Of a DNA stretch of 64,000 nt, positions 31,882 through 41,346 are shown in pieces; within the stretch, counting starts at the first letter, position 1, and every line of letters begins with the position of its first letter. This DNA is from Stagonosporopsis chrysanthemi (lineage: Eukaryota; Ascomycota; Dothideomycetes; Pleosporales; Didymellaceae). Both the position numbers and the translations under genes were made by a program. The notes under the pieces are model-generated. The model made no database searches. It saw only the letters and a program-made list of their open reading frames with translations, and was not told where the DNA came from. The stretch is taken from positions 62,001-126,000 of the forward strand of contig JAFISE010000010.1 of the NCBI GenBank assembly GCA_022560025.1, read 5' to 3'.

Positions 31882-33192
31882 TCAAGCGACAATCTCAACG
31901 TTGATACTGGGCACTGCTGTCATGTTCCTCTCCGCACCCGCACCTACTCGTCCGACCAGACTGCTCCCCTTGACAGCCAGCGCGACGCCAGAAACAGCCA
32001 GCACGTTCAGCTTCTCCGCGCACTCGTGTCCCGAACACGCATAGTGCATCAGCGCCTCCCACAGCATCCCCGCATCCAGCGGCGCGACGTCGACGGCAGC
32101 CACAACCGGCAGGACAAAGAGACTGCACGTCCACAGCGCCCACAGCTTCCACGTGCGGCGGTCCTCGTCGAGACGGCGCAGCAACAGCGTGCGGCCCGCG
32201 ACCAGCACCCCGAGCCCCAGCGTGGCGGCGTACGCGCCCACCCCGAGGCCAAAGAACGCAGGACACGCGACGGAGCACCCCAACACGGGCAGCGCGACGG
32301 ACCACCTGCACAGCGCGTCGCCCAGCACAATGGGCGCGGAGCGGCGGCCGCGCAGCCTGTCGCCCGGCGCGTCCTTGATGTCGCAGATGTGCTGCGTGGC
32401 CAGCATGACGAGGGCGACGAGGGCGATCCACACGTAGCCCGTGGGATTGACGGCGTGCAGCGGGCCGGCGAGGACGGCCAGCGCAACGGCAGAGTACAGG
32501 GCGTAGCCGGCGGCGATCAGGGCGTTGCGCAGGAGCAGCGACTCGTCGCAGCCGCCGAGGTCGTTGTACATCCACTGCGCGGCGAGGAGGGCGAGGGTGT
32601 GTGATGCGACGCGGGAGAGGCAGGAGAGGGCGATGAGGAGAGGCACGAGGGCGAGGTTGAGGCGGCGGGCCTGGTCGATTGTGATGCGGCCGCGGGGGAT
32701 GGGGCGGTGGGGTTTGTTGACGCGGTCTTCAGCGACGGCGGAGGGGGTGCGTTGGTTGGAGATGTTGAAGACGAGGAGGTTGAGCCAGATGAGAATGAGG
32801 GCGTGCGGGGTGCGGAGGAGTACGGGGAGAAGCGGGGGGACGGTGGGGGATGTTGTGAGGAGCGGGCCGGATACAGTGCTGCATAGGCCGAAGAGGAGGG
32901 TGGGGAGGGCGAAGGTGGGGAGGTCGGAGGCGGTGAAGAGGTAGAGGGTTTTGAGGTGCGAGGTGGTGTGGTAGATGGATTCGAGGAGGTGGGCGATGCG
33001 TTGTGTGAATAAGGGATTCTGAGTTGGTGTCGTGGGGCGGAGGAGTCGTGATGGAAGAGCCTTGAGGAAGGAGGAGGTGTGGTAGATCATGTCGAGGAAG
33101 TGGATGATTTCTTGGGCGACAATCCGAGTGTCTGCTAGATGATGGTCATTCGTGGAGGTATTCGAGGTTGTTTGAGATTGTGATTGGGTCAT
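31882..33192 (-). CDS. UbiA-family membrane prenyltransferase
   Basis: Single exon, 436 aa. UbiA enzymes transfer an isoprenoid chain to an aromatic or other acceptor within the membrane. Multiple hydrophobic segments are present (for example ALILIWLNLLVFNISN, LALVPLLIALSCL, GYVWIALVALVMLATQ). The first Asp motif has the fungal variant form NQRTPSAVAEDRVNKPHRPIP rather than NDxxDxxxD. The second is a clean DIKDAPGD (DxxxDxxxD-like). About 100 N-terminal residues are cytosolic and Thr/Ser-rich. The acceptor substrate cannot be read from sequence. COQ2 and COX10 orthologues have the canonical first motif, so this is more likely a secondary or lineage-specific enzyme. No other biosynthetic genes adjoin it. 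Confidence 0.88.
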   Translation of the reverse strand: MTQSQSQTTSNTSTNDHHLADTRIVAQEIIHFLDMIYHTSSFLKALPSRLLRPTTPTQNPLFTQRIAHLLESIYHTTSHLKTLYLFTASDLPTFALPTLLFGLCSTVSGPLLTTSPTVPPLLPVLLRTPHALILIWLNLLVFNISNQRTPSAVAEDRVNKPHRPIPRGRITIDQARRLNLALVPLLIALSCLSRVASHTLALLAAQWMYNDLGGCDESLLLRNALIAAGYALYSAVALAVLAGPLHAVNPTGYVWIALVALVMLATQHICDIKDAPGDRLRGRRSAPIVLGDALCRWSVALPVLGCSVACPAFFGLGVGAYAATLGLGVLVAGRTLLLRRLDEDRRTWKLWALWTCSLFVLPVVAAVDVAPLDAGMLWEALMHYACSGHECAEKLNVLAVSGVALAVKGSSLVGRVGAGAERNMTAVPSINVEIVA

Positions 33193-33969
33193 ATTTGAGT
33201 ACTCGCGGTTGGAGTCGTGATAGCGGTAGGCGCTGATGTCTCTGTCTCTTCTGAGCAGGACCTCCCTTTATCTCTATCTTCAGTCCGGTGTCAAAGTGCA
33301 CCCTGCTGCTATTTTTGCGTTCGATAAACCTTGATCATGACTGCCTTGCGTTGCGGTCTGTCCGTGTCGGTGAAGAAGCGTCTATATACATGGTGTCTCT
33401 CAAGCATGGTGCTGATGCACCCTTGCCCATGCACAAGCTCACCTATCACAGAGGAGTATAGTGTTTGTTATCCAAGCCATTGATGCACTCAACAGAGCCT
33501 CAGCCCTATGAGCTTGATCGGACTCACCGTCGGTGTATTCAGAAGCTTGTCTTTCAGCTCGTGCCTCAAAGCCTCTCACAAGTATATATACGCCGGTCCG
33601 CACCTGGCTGGCGGAGGACCAACCAGGAACAGACTAGTTCGGTCTACATCAGGTGAAGCTGAAGTATACCTTCAGCCACTCCACACACGTGTTATATGCA
33701 GAAGCAAGGAGGTCCTCGAGCGCTGTGGCCCAGCTGCTTGACAGATGTTGCTGCTGTTTTGTGTTGACATTCTGAAGCTCTGTATCGTTATTCGGTGGCT
33801 GTCGTAGCAACCGCCTACCTACTACATACACGTGACCGGCGACGGTCCAGCCAACGCCGCAAAAGACGGGCCGATGGCTGGCTCTGTGGGGGCCACTTTG
33901 CGGGAATTTGATGTGCATGCGAAGCGCGGCGGGATACCTACTCTTCACTCGCACGACGACGGTGCAGCG

Positions 33970-34013
33970 ATGATTGTACATGTGTGCAGCCATGGTTGTA
34001 CATGTGTGCAGCT
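33970..34013. repeat. 22-bp tandem duplication
   Basis: ATGATTGTACATGTGTGCAG plus CC at 33970-33991 is repeated at 33992-34013 with two changes. Each copy contains the palindrome TGTACA. Confidence 0.9.
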
Positions 34014-34944
34014 ACCACCAGCAGGATGCCGTGCTGAGCAGTTGGGTGGTTGGCACCTTGGCACTGCGCACAGCAAAGCCTCCCACGATCAGGGAATCGG
34101 GAAGTGGTGGGAACGCTCGTTGGACAGGATTGACGAGCCCCACTAGCCAGCACACGAGTTGCCGTGTCGGGCTAAGCGGGTCCAGGGGCCTGGGCCCGAG
34201 CAGCTCGGGTAGGATGCGGGCTGCAGATTGGGGAAGGTGGTGGAAGGAACGCATTGCGAGGGTCGAGGGAGAGATTTGACGGCGACGAGGAGGTCGGGCG
34301 CGGTGGTGCTGGAAATGAAAGGGCGCTGTTTGGGCGGGCTGAGACGTTTGAGCGGCGGCGCTAGAAGGATGGAACAAACAGCAGATGAAGCGGCTGTTTC
34401 GCTGGCAAAGTGTGCGCGCGCGGCTGTTCGGTAGGCGCATCGGGAACTGCAACCGCAGGATCCCAAAGGAGAAGGGGATTGGTGGGGTTTTGGCTGCTTC
34501 TGGCCGCGCGGGCCAGGCTGTCCTCGGGGGTGGTGGTTCCCATACAGTATGCATGCTGTCACGGTGCGCTCTTCAGCAGGACAGCAGAGAGTCCTTGGTT
34601 GCAAAGGCCGCAGCGTTCTGCACCGACCAGAGGCCAGGACAGCGGCGAGGCAATTTCCCCAGGGCCGAGGCGCCGCCAGCGCGACTAGAAGGCGGCGGCT
34701 TGTCTGCTGCTGTGCTATTGCTCGTCGTCATCCGCTCCACCACGATCGGACGGCCCTGGACGGGAGTGCGTGGTCCGTGGCCGCTCCTGCGCGAAACACT
34801 CCCTGCGCACCCACCACGGCCATCGACGCTGTCCATGAGTCTGCCACCGCGCCTGCTCGTGTCTATCCTGTCGCCTGCCGCCTGCCTCTGTCCGGGCTGC
34901 CATGACTTTCCGCACTGCGCAGTGTGATTGTGCCCTCGACCGTC

Positions 34945-35031
34945 TCCCCCGGCACCTCCCCCGGCACCTCGCCAGGCACCTCGCCAGGCACCTCCCCAGG
35001 CACCTCCCCAGGCACCCCCCCAGGCACCTCC
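34945..35031. repeat. 12-bp minisatellite (CCAGGCACCTCC), about 7 copies
   Basis: Imperfect 12-bp units with CCCGGCACC, GCCAGGCACC and CCCAGGCACC variants, about 80 bp before the start codon of the downstream gene. It probably lies in its 5' UTR. Frames stay open across it, extending an apparent but unlikely N-terminal Pro/Ala run. Confidence 0.9.
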
Positions 35032-35110
35032 CCTCGGCCCCCCCGCAGCGCACGCAAGCCCGATCGTGAGCGACGAGCGACGTCTCCTCCAGTCCATTGC
35101 CCGCGCCGGC

Positions 35111-36637
35111 ATGTCGTGGTTCCTGCGCGGAGTCCAGGTACGTCTCGCGGCGGTGCGAGTGCTGACGACGGCTAACGTTCCCCGGCAGAGCGCCGTGTTC
35201 CACTACGCTTCATGTGCGCCGTGCACCGGGTATGCCGACGGCAGGAAGCGGCGGCGCGAGGCCAAGCTGGCCCGCAAGGCGCGCGAGAAGCTGGTGCTCG
35301 AGCAGCCCGGCGCATACCACCACCCCGAGCCCACGGGCACCAACCCGTACTGGGGCGAGGAGATGGCGCTGGGCCCCGGCCCGCCGCCGCGGAGGGCGCG
35401 CAGGACCAACACGGGCAGCACCAAGCTCGGCCTGCAGAGCACGCTGGCCAGCCAGGCGGGCAGCAGCCTGGACGGCGACAGCAACGGCGCCACGCACACG
35501 CACACGCGCCTCAGCGACGACACGCTCGACGACGACTCGTGGAACCGCAAGCGCTACCAGCGCGAGGATGAGGACCTGTGGGGCCTGCACGACGCGCCCG
35601 TCTCGGTCCAGCACACGGCGTCGGGCTCGTCGTCGAGCGCGCTGGCCAGCGTGCTGGGCTACAAGACGAGCAGGCCCACCACCTCGCGCTCCGGCAGCTA
35701 CTACTCGGCGCGCGCCCCGCCCGTCAACGACCTGCACCCGCCCGTCGTCAGCCTGCCCTCGCAAGACGTCGCCGACAACCGCTGGATGCTGCAGCCCCCG
35801 CCCAAGGCCAGCGTCATGGCCGGCAAGGAGCGCGCCACCCACCGCAGCCGCAGCGGCAGCGGCGCAAGCAGTCGCGTCGAGCTGAGTCTGCAGAGACAGG
35901 CCAGCACTCGCCAGCTGATGCACCGCCTCGACCGCGGCCAGACCCAGGAGCTGCCCTCCATCACCCCGCAGGGCTCCTACACCGACCTGCTCTCCACCCA
36001 CCGCCGCACCCGGAGCAGGACGCCCCAGGCCCGCCCGCCCTCGGCCACCAGCTCGAGGAGGCGCCGCGACACGGCTACCACCCTGAACAGGACCGACACG
36101 TTGGAGTCGCAGAACTCGCTGCGAACAGGGAGGACTACGCCCACCACGTCGCGCACCGTCTCCGTCCGACAGAACCGGCCCGTGCTCTCGACTGTAGTGT
36201 CCAGCGGCTCCGGTGCCAGTGCCTGTGCCAGTGCCTGTGCCAGTGCCAGTGCCAGTGCCAGTCCGTCTCCCCCAGGCCTGCACAGTGCCGACGAAAACGC
36301 CTCTCCAGAACGGCCCCAACAAGCCCACGACCGCCACGCAGCTCGCTCCTCCGACTCTCTCCCCGCCCCTCACACCATGCCCCGCCGCCAACGCGCGCCC
36401 CTCGACTCCTCCGACCTGTCCTCGCTCAACTGTCTCCAAGACACCGTCTCCCCCCGCGCACTGCTCAAGTCGCGCTTCGTCTCTGCCCCGCTCGTAGAAG
36501 CCAAGATCCGCCTGCCGCCCTCCAACGGCCATCTAGCCGACAGCGCGAGACTCGACGACCAGCCGCGCCGCGCCCCCTTTGACAGCCGCGGCGTAGTCGA
36601 GAGAGACCCGACCCTGCGCTGGAGCGTCGACTTTTAG
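35111..36637 (+). CDS. Unknown conserved Pezizomycotina protein (MSWFLRG N-terminus), disordered
   Basis: Two exons, 35111-35137 and 35189-36637, with a 51-nt intron; 491 aa. Not assigned a function. The splice gives MSWFLRGVQSAVFHYASCAP, then CTGYADGRKRRREAKLARKA and a conserved-looking GTNPYWGEEMALGPGPPP. I recall this N-terminal pattern from unannotated Pezizomycotina proteins, which is why the start at 35111 is preferred to the upstream open frame that runs through the minisatellite. The remainder is Ser/Arg/Pro-rich and probably disordered, with repeated SR-like and SASASA tracts (36213-36263 is a 6/12-bp coding repeat). The C-terminus is moderately conserved in look (LLKSRFVSAPLVEAKIRLPP and TLRWSVDF). 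The Cys-containing start could be a lipidated or membrane-associated anchor (inference). Confidence 0.75.
   Translation: MSWFLRGVQVRLAAVRVLTTANVPRQSAVFHYASCAPCTGYADGRKRRREAKLARKAREKLVLEQPGAYHHPEPTGTNPYWGEEMALGPGPPPRRARRTNTGSTKLGLQSTLASQAGSSLDGDSNGATHTHTRLSDDTLDDDSWNRKRYQREDEDLWGLHDAPVSVQHTASGSSSSALASVLGYKTSRPTTSRSGSYYSARAPPVNDLHPPVVSLPSQDVADNRWMLQPPPKASVMAGKERATHRSRSGSGASSRVELSLQRQASTRQLMHRLDRGQTQELPSITPQGSYTDLLSTHRRTRSRTPQARPPSATSSRRRRDTATTLNRTDTLESQNSLRTGRTTPTTSRTVSVRQNRPVLSTVVSSGSGASACASACASASASASPSPPGLHSADENASPERPQQAHDRHAARSSDSLPAPHTMPRRQRAPLDSSDLSSLNCLQDTVSPRALLKSRFVSAPLVEAKIRLPPSNGHLADSARLDDQPRRAPFDSRGVVERDPTLRWSVDF
36213..36263 (+). repeat. Coding 6/12-bp tandem repeat (GCCAGTGCCTGT)
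   Basis: Alternating GCCAGT and GCCTGT hexamers coding an Ala-Ser/Ala-Cys run in the unknown protein at 35111-36637. All units keep the frame. Confidence 0.9.
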
Positions 36638-36902
36638 CCAGAGACGCAACACCCATCACCATCATCGTGTTTTTAGCATAGCGACCTTCTTGCCTTTGCC
36701 TTTGCCTTTTTGGGATTCTGCTCAGCGCGCATGTCTGTTCTGTTCTGTTCTGTTGTGTCATCTGTCATGTGCTCTTTTCTGTCGCAACGACGCGCCGCCA
36801 TACGACGTTACGACTGGCGTTTTTGGAGGATCGCCTTGGATAGTGCATCCAGGCCTGGTATCTTGCATTGTTTCTGTTTCCGGTTCTTGTTTTGGACTTT
36901 GT

Positions 36903-36950
36903 TTTCTTCTTTTTCTTCTTCTTCTTTTTCTTCTTCTTTTCCATCTTCTT
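36903..36950. repeat. Polypyrimidine (TTC)n tract
   Basis: Simple TTC/TTTTC sequence about 270 bp past the stop of the plus-strand gene, likely UTR or spacer. Confidence 0.85.
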
Positions 36951-37470
36951 GCTTTCGTCTTGGATGCATGATTCGACGGACGCTGTGTGTATCTTTCTAA
37001 CAGAGTGGAGCTGTCGTGTGTATACGAATAGAGACACGGACTGGACTAGGAATGGTCTGTGTGGTCTTTGGGGGTGAAAGGAGGAAAGAATGGAACATAG
37101 GTAGTTGACGACAGCAGATCAGAAAATGACAAGATTGATTAAACCAACAACTGGCTTGTTGTGCATGTGAATGTGAACGTGAAAGTAAAAGTAGTAGAAT
37201 AGATTGATGGGTGCTTGGTAGATGGCTTCGACGTCGACCATCACACACTTATTTCTTATATTCCGCACCCATGCAAACCGCGCAACCTCACAACGCCCTT
37301 CCCTTCCCTTGATTTGACTTGACTTGACTTGATTTAAAAAATGGTATATCCCTCGCTCCTCTCTATTAACCTAGGTGCAAAACATACACACACCGTTGTT
37401 GTACAGCACGTGCATGGGCATCGCAACAGACACAGAAACAGAAACAGTGGAAAGCTCACTAGTGGTGACA

Positions 37471-37473
37471 GAG

Positions 37474-37507
<34 letters not shown>

Positions 37508-37510
37508 GAG
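37471..37510. repeat. (GA)n microsatellite at the nirA 3' end
   Basis: About 40 bp of GA dinucleotides with interruptions, ending one base beyond the nirA stop codon, so in the nirA transcript it would read as a CT-rich start of the 3' UTR. Confidence 0.9.
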
Positions 37511-37511
37511 C

Positions 37512-40500
37512 TCACTGGTAGTCGTACCAGCTCCGCTCGTCGTACGTGAAGCCCTGCATCCCGCCCATGCCGTACGCGTCTGCAGCGTGGCTACTCCTAT
37601 TCACCGCCGCCGCTGCTGTTGTTGATGTTGTTGATGCTGTCGGGGTTGCGCCGTTGACGTTGACTGTATACCCGTTCGCGCCGGCAAGGCTGCCGTTTAC
37701 CGCTCCACCACCACCACCACCACCACCGACAGGCCCACCGTTCATGCTCTGGCCCGCCGGCAGCTGTGCTGCGAGTCCCTGCCCCAGCGCATGTCCGGAT
37801 GCATGTCCAGACGCATGTGCGTGTGCAAAAGCGCCCGGCGACGCGCCCGTCGACGCGAACCAGCTCGCAATGTCGCCAAACTCCTGGTTGCTCCAGTTGT
37901 CGAACCCGGACGCCAGCTGTGTCTGGTCGCGGAAGATCCAGTCCTGGCCCTCGCGGATCAGCTGTTCGACGCCGCCGAAGAGCTGCGAGGGGGACGCGCC
38001 GGTCGAGCTGAGGCCGTCGACCGACTGGCGGGCCTGCGTCGAGGCTGGCGTGGCCGGGGTGTGGGCGTGAGCGTGGCCGGGGGTGGTGTGGTTGAGCGGG
38101 TCCGAGGGGTGGCGCTGCAGGCGGGTGTGAGTCAGGTCCGTGGGCGGGATGGAGGAGGGGTCGCGGGTGAAGTGCGGCGTGGGCGGGGCGAAAGACGAGC
38201 TTGTGGTCTGGGGATAGCTTACGTGTGCGGCTGCAGCGGCGCTGCTGGTTGATGCTGGCGGCCGTGCAGGAAACTGTGGGGTGGCGACGTCTGCGATGCC
38301 CATGCTGTATGGCTGCAGGCTTGGAGAGAACTTTTGTGTTGGACTGGTTGCCTCTGTGATCATCACTGGCTCAGCTCTGGTGGCCTTGGGTGTGCTGATC
38401 TCGTTCCAGGGCCCAAACTTCTCATCAGTTCGTGCGAGAACCGCAGCGGCCTCTTCGGGAAGCTCGATCTTCCAGCGTTTGGCGAGCACGCTGAGGATGC
38501 CCAAAGTACGGCGTGCGCCGAGCCAGCTTTCGGCAATCTCTTCGAGGTGCTTGATACCGTGGATGATGTCTCGTTTGGCACTCTTCTCTGGCAGGTTCAA
38601 CAGGTGAATGGTGCACGCGGAATGCGCAATGTAGACGCAGATGTTGCATATCTGGCGCAGGCCGTGCGACCGCTTGTACAGACGAAGCAGTTTCGAGATC
38701 ATGGCCGCTGCTTGTGTGCACTGTTTGCGGGGCGACACGTTGGGTGGGAGGGGTGAATTGTCGGGGTTGTACTTCAGGAAGGGCCGGAAGAGATGGATGT
38801 ATAGGAGCTGGAAGAACATGCTGGTACGGGTTAGCGGAGCTACGTGGAAGATGGATTCAGTACAACTTACTGCATAACGAGCATGTACGGCAGCCCGCCC
38901 TCCTTCGGCTCAAGTTCCTTGGGTAGCTCTCTTCTCCAGGTTTCGAGACGCACGTGTATCTCGCTCAGCTTCTTCAGCTCAGCCTGCTTGCCCTTCGCCT
39001 TGTCCATGTCGGTCGGATTGTAGAAGAACTGCATCAGATCGCTTGAGATCTCGCACAACTTGGAAATCTGCAGCGCCACAGCCCGCGTCCTCGACGGCTG
39101 CGAATGCGCCTGGCTGATGCCCGAATCTGTATACGCGCTCCAAGTCTCTGCGTCCTCAACGGGGAAGACGTCGAACTTGGGCACTGTGATGATGTTGTTC
39201 GCCAGCTGCGGCATGCGCCCGAGGTAGTTGCTCCAGCACTTGTCGAACAGGAAGCAGCCCCAGAAGGTGATGCGCCGGGCGTCTTCCTCTGTCTCGTCGA
39301 TGGCGTCCTTGCTGTGCATGCCGAGGTTGAGGCCGAGGTCGCAGGCCATGCGGAAGGACATGCCGCTGTACACCCAGCCCTTCGCCTCGCGTCCGCAGCC
39401 GGCTTCGCGGACGGACATGAGCGCTAGGGCCTGGACGGTCGGCAGTGCGGGGACTTCGTGCAGGTCCTCTTCCATGATCAGGCGTTTCGCCTCGCGGAAG
39501 AAGTGGTCGCCCGCAGTCGCAGAATCGTCTCGTACGGCGCGCGCAGCAGGGCGAGAGGTAAAGTGGCAGCCCAGCGCCAGCATGGCGTTGACCAGCAACG
39601 GTGTGCAGTACTGCATCTTCCTGCCCGAACCTGGCGGCGGCTTTCCTGCTTGGAACTCGTGCAGGAAGAGGTTCTTGGACAGGGTGGTGAAGAAGCTGTA
39701 GTGCCAGCAAAAGTACATGCTGATGAGGTGCTGGACAAGCTCCGGGTCCGAGGTGACGGTCGTCCAGGTGCAGTAGGGATCTTCAACCTGCTGGTACTGC
39801 TCTTCTGCGTATGGGTCCGGAGAGTCGGCCGCCTCGTTGTGCTGGCCGAGATAGATCAGGTGCGAGGTGCCGCCAATGTACCGCGTCGACCCGTCCTCCA
39901 GGCGCAGCTCGCCCATCTTGCCGCTCAGCTGGCTCTCAAAGGTCGGCTTGGCAGAGGCGAGCGGCGGGGTTCCCGTGGGGCTGACGGGCTCGTCGTCGTC
40001 GTCGTCGTCGCCGCCGTCGCCATTCTCCTTGGCTATGATGGCCTCGGCCACCGTGTCGAGGCTCTCGCAGGTGCGGATCTGCTGCACAAGGCCGGCGACA
40101 CGGTCCTCCGGGTAGTTGAGGATGGCCTGGATGAGCGTCTGCAGGGTCGAGTTGCGCGTCTTGAGGCTGTCAATGTCCTTTTTGTAGACGCCCTTGCGGC
40201 GGTGGTCCGAGTTGGGGTCGTAGATGCACTCGGTGTTGTAGACGGCGGCGCAGGCGGAGCAGGCGGGGGTGGTGCCGTCGCACTGGGCCGTGTCAGTACG
40301 GGGCCGTCTGGTGTCGCGCGTGGGTGCCAGCAGCCGCGGAGAAACGGCCTTCGGCAGCAGCGCGGTCACGTACCTTGCTCTTCCTCTTCCTGCAGGGCAC
40401 GCAGGCACTGGAGATGCAGCGCCGCTTGGAGCCCGCGTCGTCCTCTTCGGCGTGCTTCTTCGACCGCCGGCCCTTCTTTGCCGGCGCGGGCTGCGGCGTC

Positions 40501-40541
40501 GCCGTCGGGGGCGCGCTACCGTGTGCTTCGCCGTCCGCCAT
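37512..40541 (-). CDS. nirA: NirA/Nit-4-type Zn2Cys6 transcription factor (nitrate assimilation activator)
   Basis: Pathway-specific activator of nitrate and nitrite reductase genes. Exons 40541-40374, 40282-38871, 38820-37512; introns of 91 and 50 nt; 962 aa. The zinc cluster is Cys47, 50, 57, 64, 67, 75 and is cut by intron 1 exactly between Lys56 and Cys57. It is followed by YDPNSDHRRKGVYKKDIDSL and a coiled linker, which together are hallmarks of NirA. The fungal-specific middle region is well kept (SVREAGCGREAKGWVYSGMS, RRITFWGCFLFDKCWSNYLG, FLKYNPDNSPLPPNVSPRK). The C-terminus is Gln/Ala/Gly-rich, with a DQTQLASGFDNW segment. The start at 40541 is the first ATG; the frame extends upstream only through a GTG. 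The promoter carries GATA and CCAAT motifs. Confidence 0.92.
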
Positions 40542-40787
40542 GTCCACGGCCAGCACTCGATATGGGTGTCGTGCTCGTCCGCAGGCTGTGGGGTTTGCGG
40601 GGGCGGGGGTGCTATCGCGGGCGGCAGCAGCGCGACACGAGCATCAATCGGCAACGGGCGAGTACTGTCTGTCGCGCTGGCGGTCGTGGTGCAGAGCAGG
40701 GTCCGCCGTCAACATGGCTAGCCAAAGGTACCTCGCGACAAGACACGCTCACCCAGGCCGGTGCATGAGGGAGACGGTGCGGGAGTG

Positions 40788-40828
40788 CTATCTGCTGTCG
40801 TGTGATTGGCCGCAGCGCCGTCTTATCT
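40788..40828 (-). promoter_or_regulatory. Candidate AreA/CCAAT promoter module of nirA
   Basis: Reading toward nirA: AGATAA (40828-40823), a CCAAT box inside GGCCAATCA (40809-40805), then AGATAG (40793-40788), about 250-290 bp before the ATG. HGATAR is the binding site of the nitrogen regulator AreA. Six-base motifs occur by chance, so this is a suggestion only. Confidence 0.45.
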
Positions 40829-40863
40829 GCTACAGGTGCTGCACTCGAGCGTTGTGCGTGTGT

Positions 40864-40890
40864 GGCGGCGGCGGCGGCGGCGGCGGCGGC
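40864..40890. repeat. (GGC)n trinucleotide repeat
   Basis: About nine GGC units upstream of nirA. Open in all frames, not coding in any supported gene. Confidence 0.9.
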
Positions 40891-41346
40891 AGCTGCAGGC
40901 CAAGCTGATTCTGCGACAGGCACCTCGACGCCTGGCGATGTGTGACAATCTTTTGTGACCAGCGCCCACGGCGTCCGCATTGCGGAGACGTCAACGGTGG
41001 GCCTGCCTTTCTCGGCCCGACTAGCTTCGTCCGCCATACACCACACTGCACATGACATGTTCACGATAGGGACTCGGAGCTTTACAGAGACCTGCACTTT
41101 TGATGAAACCCAGACTGAACCAAAGCACACTGGAGCACCTCAGCGCTAGCCGCAGCAAAAGCAAACCCCCCATAACGCCCAATGATAGCCTCGTTAGTAA
41201 GCAGGGCTTCGGTCCAACCCCCCAGATGATGATACCGAATCCCTCCAGGTTGTCGTAAAACTCAATCAGAATCCCGATCCCGCACCGGGAATCCCGCCCT
41301 GAATCAATCGCTTTTCATTCACCAAACGCCGCCCAATCCCACCATC

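Larger units (their letters stand above)
33193..35110. promoter_or_regulatory. Long divergent intergenic region with repeats
   Basis: 1,918 bp, the longest gene-free stretch of the window. Holds a 22-bp direct repeat (33970-34013), a 12-bp minisatellite (about 34945-35031), and GC-rich sequence before the plus-strand gene. Open frames on both strands at 34.0-34.9 kb overlap each other and have no family resemblance. Confidence 0.5.
36638..37511. other. Convergent intergenic region with low-complexity tracts
   Basis: 874 bp between the unknown 491-aa gene and nirA. Contains a TTC/TTTTTC pyrimidine tract (about 36903-36950), a short GACTT repeat (about 37315-37333), and a GA microsatellite (37471-37510) directly abutting the nirA stop codon. 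Confidence 0.6.
40542..41346. promoter_or_regulatory. nirA upstream region
   Basis: 805 bp between nirA and the 3' end of the SNF2 gene, both on minus. Contains the GATA/CCAAT cluster (40788-40828), a GGC trinucleotide run (40864-40890) and further HGATAR matches at about 41064-41069 and 41183-41188. No gene seen. Confidence 0.55.

Noticed and set aside
35210..36532. 440-codon minus-strand frame opposite the 491-aa gene
   Set aside because: GC-rich antisense shadow; the plus strand has a spliced start and coherent conserved N-terminus.
39458..40768. 436-codon plus-strand frame opposite nirA
   Set aside because: Shadow of nirA exon 2; runs across nirA intron 1 and has no motif.
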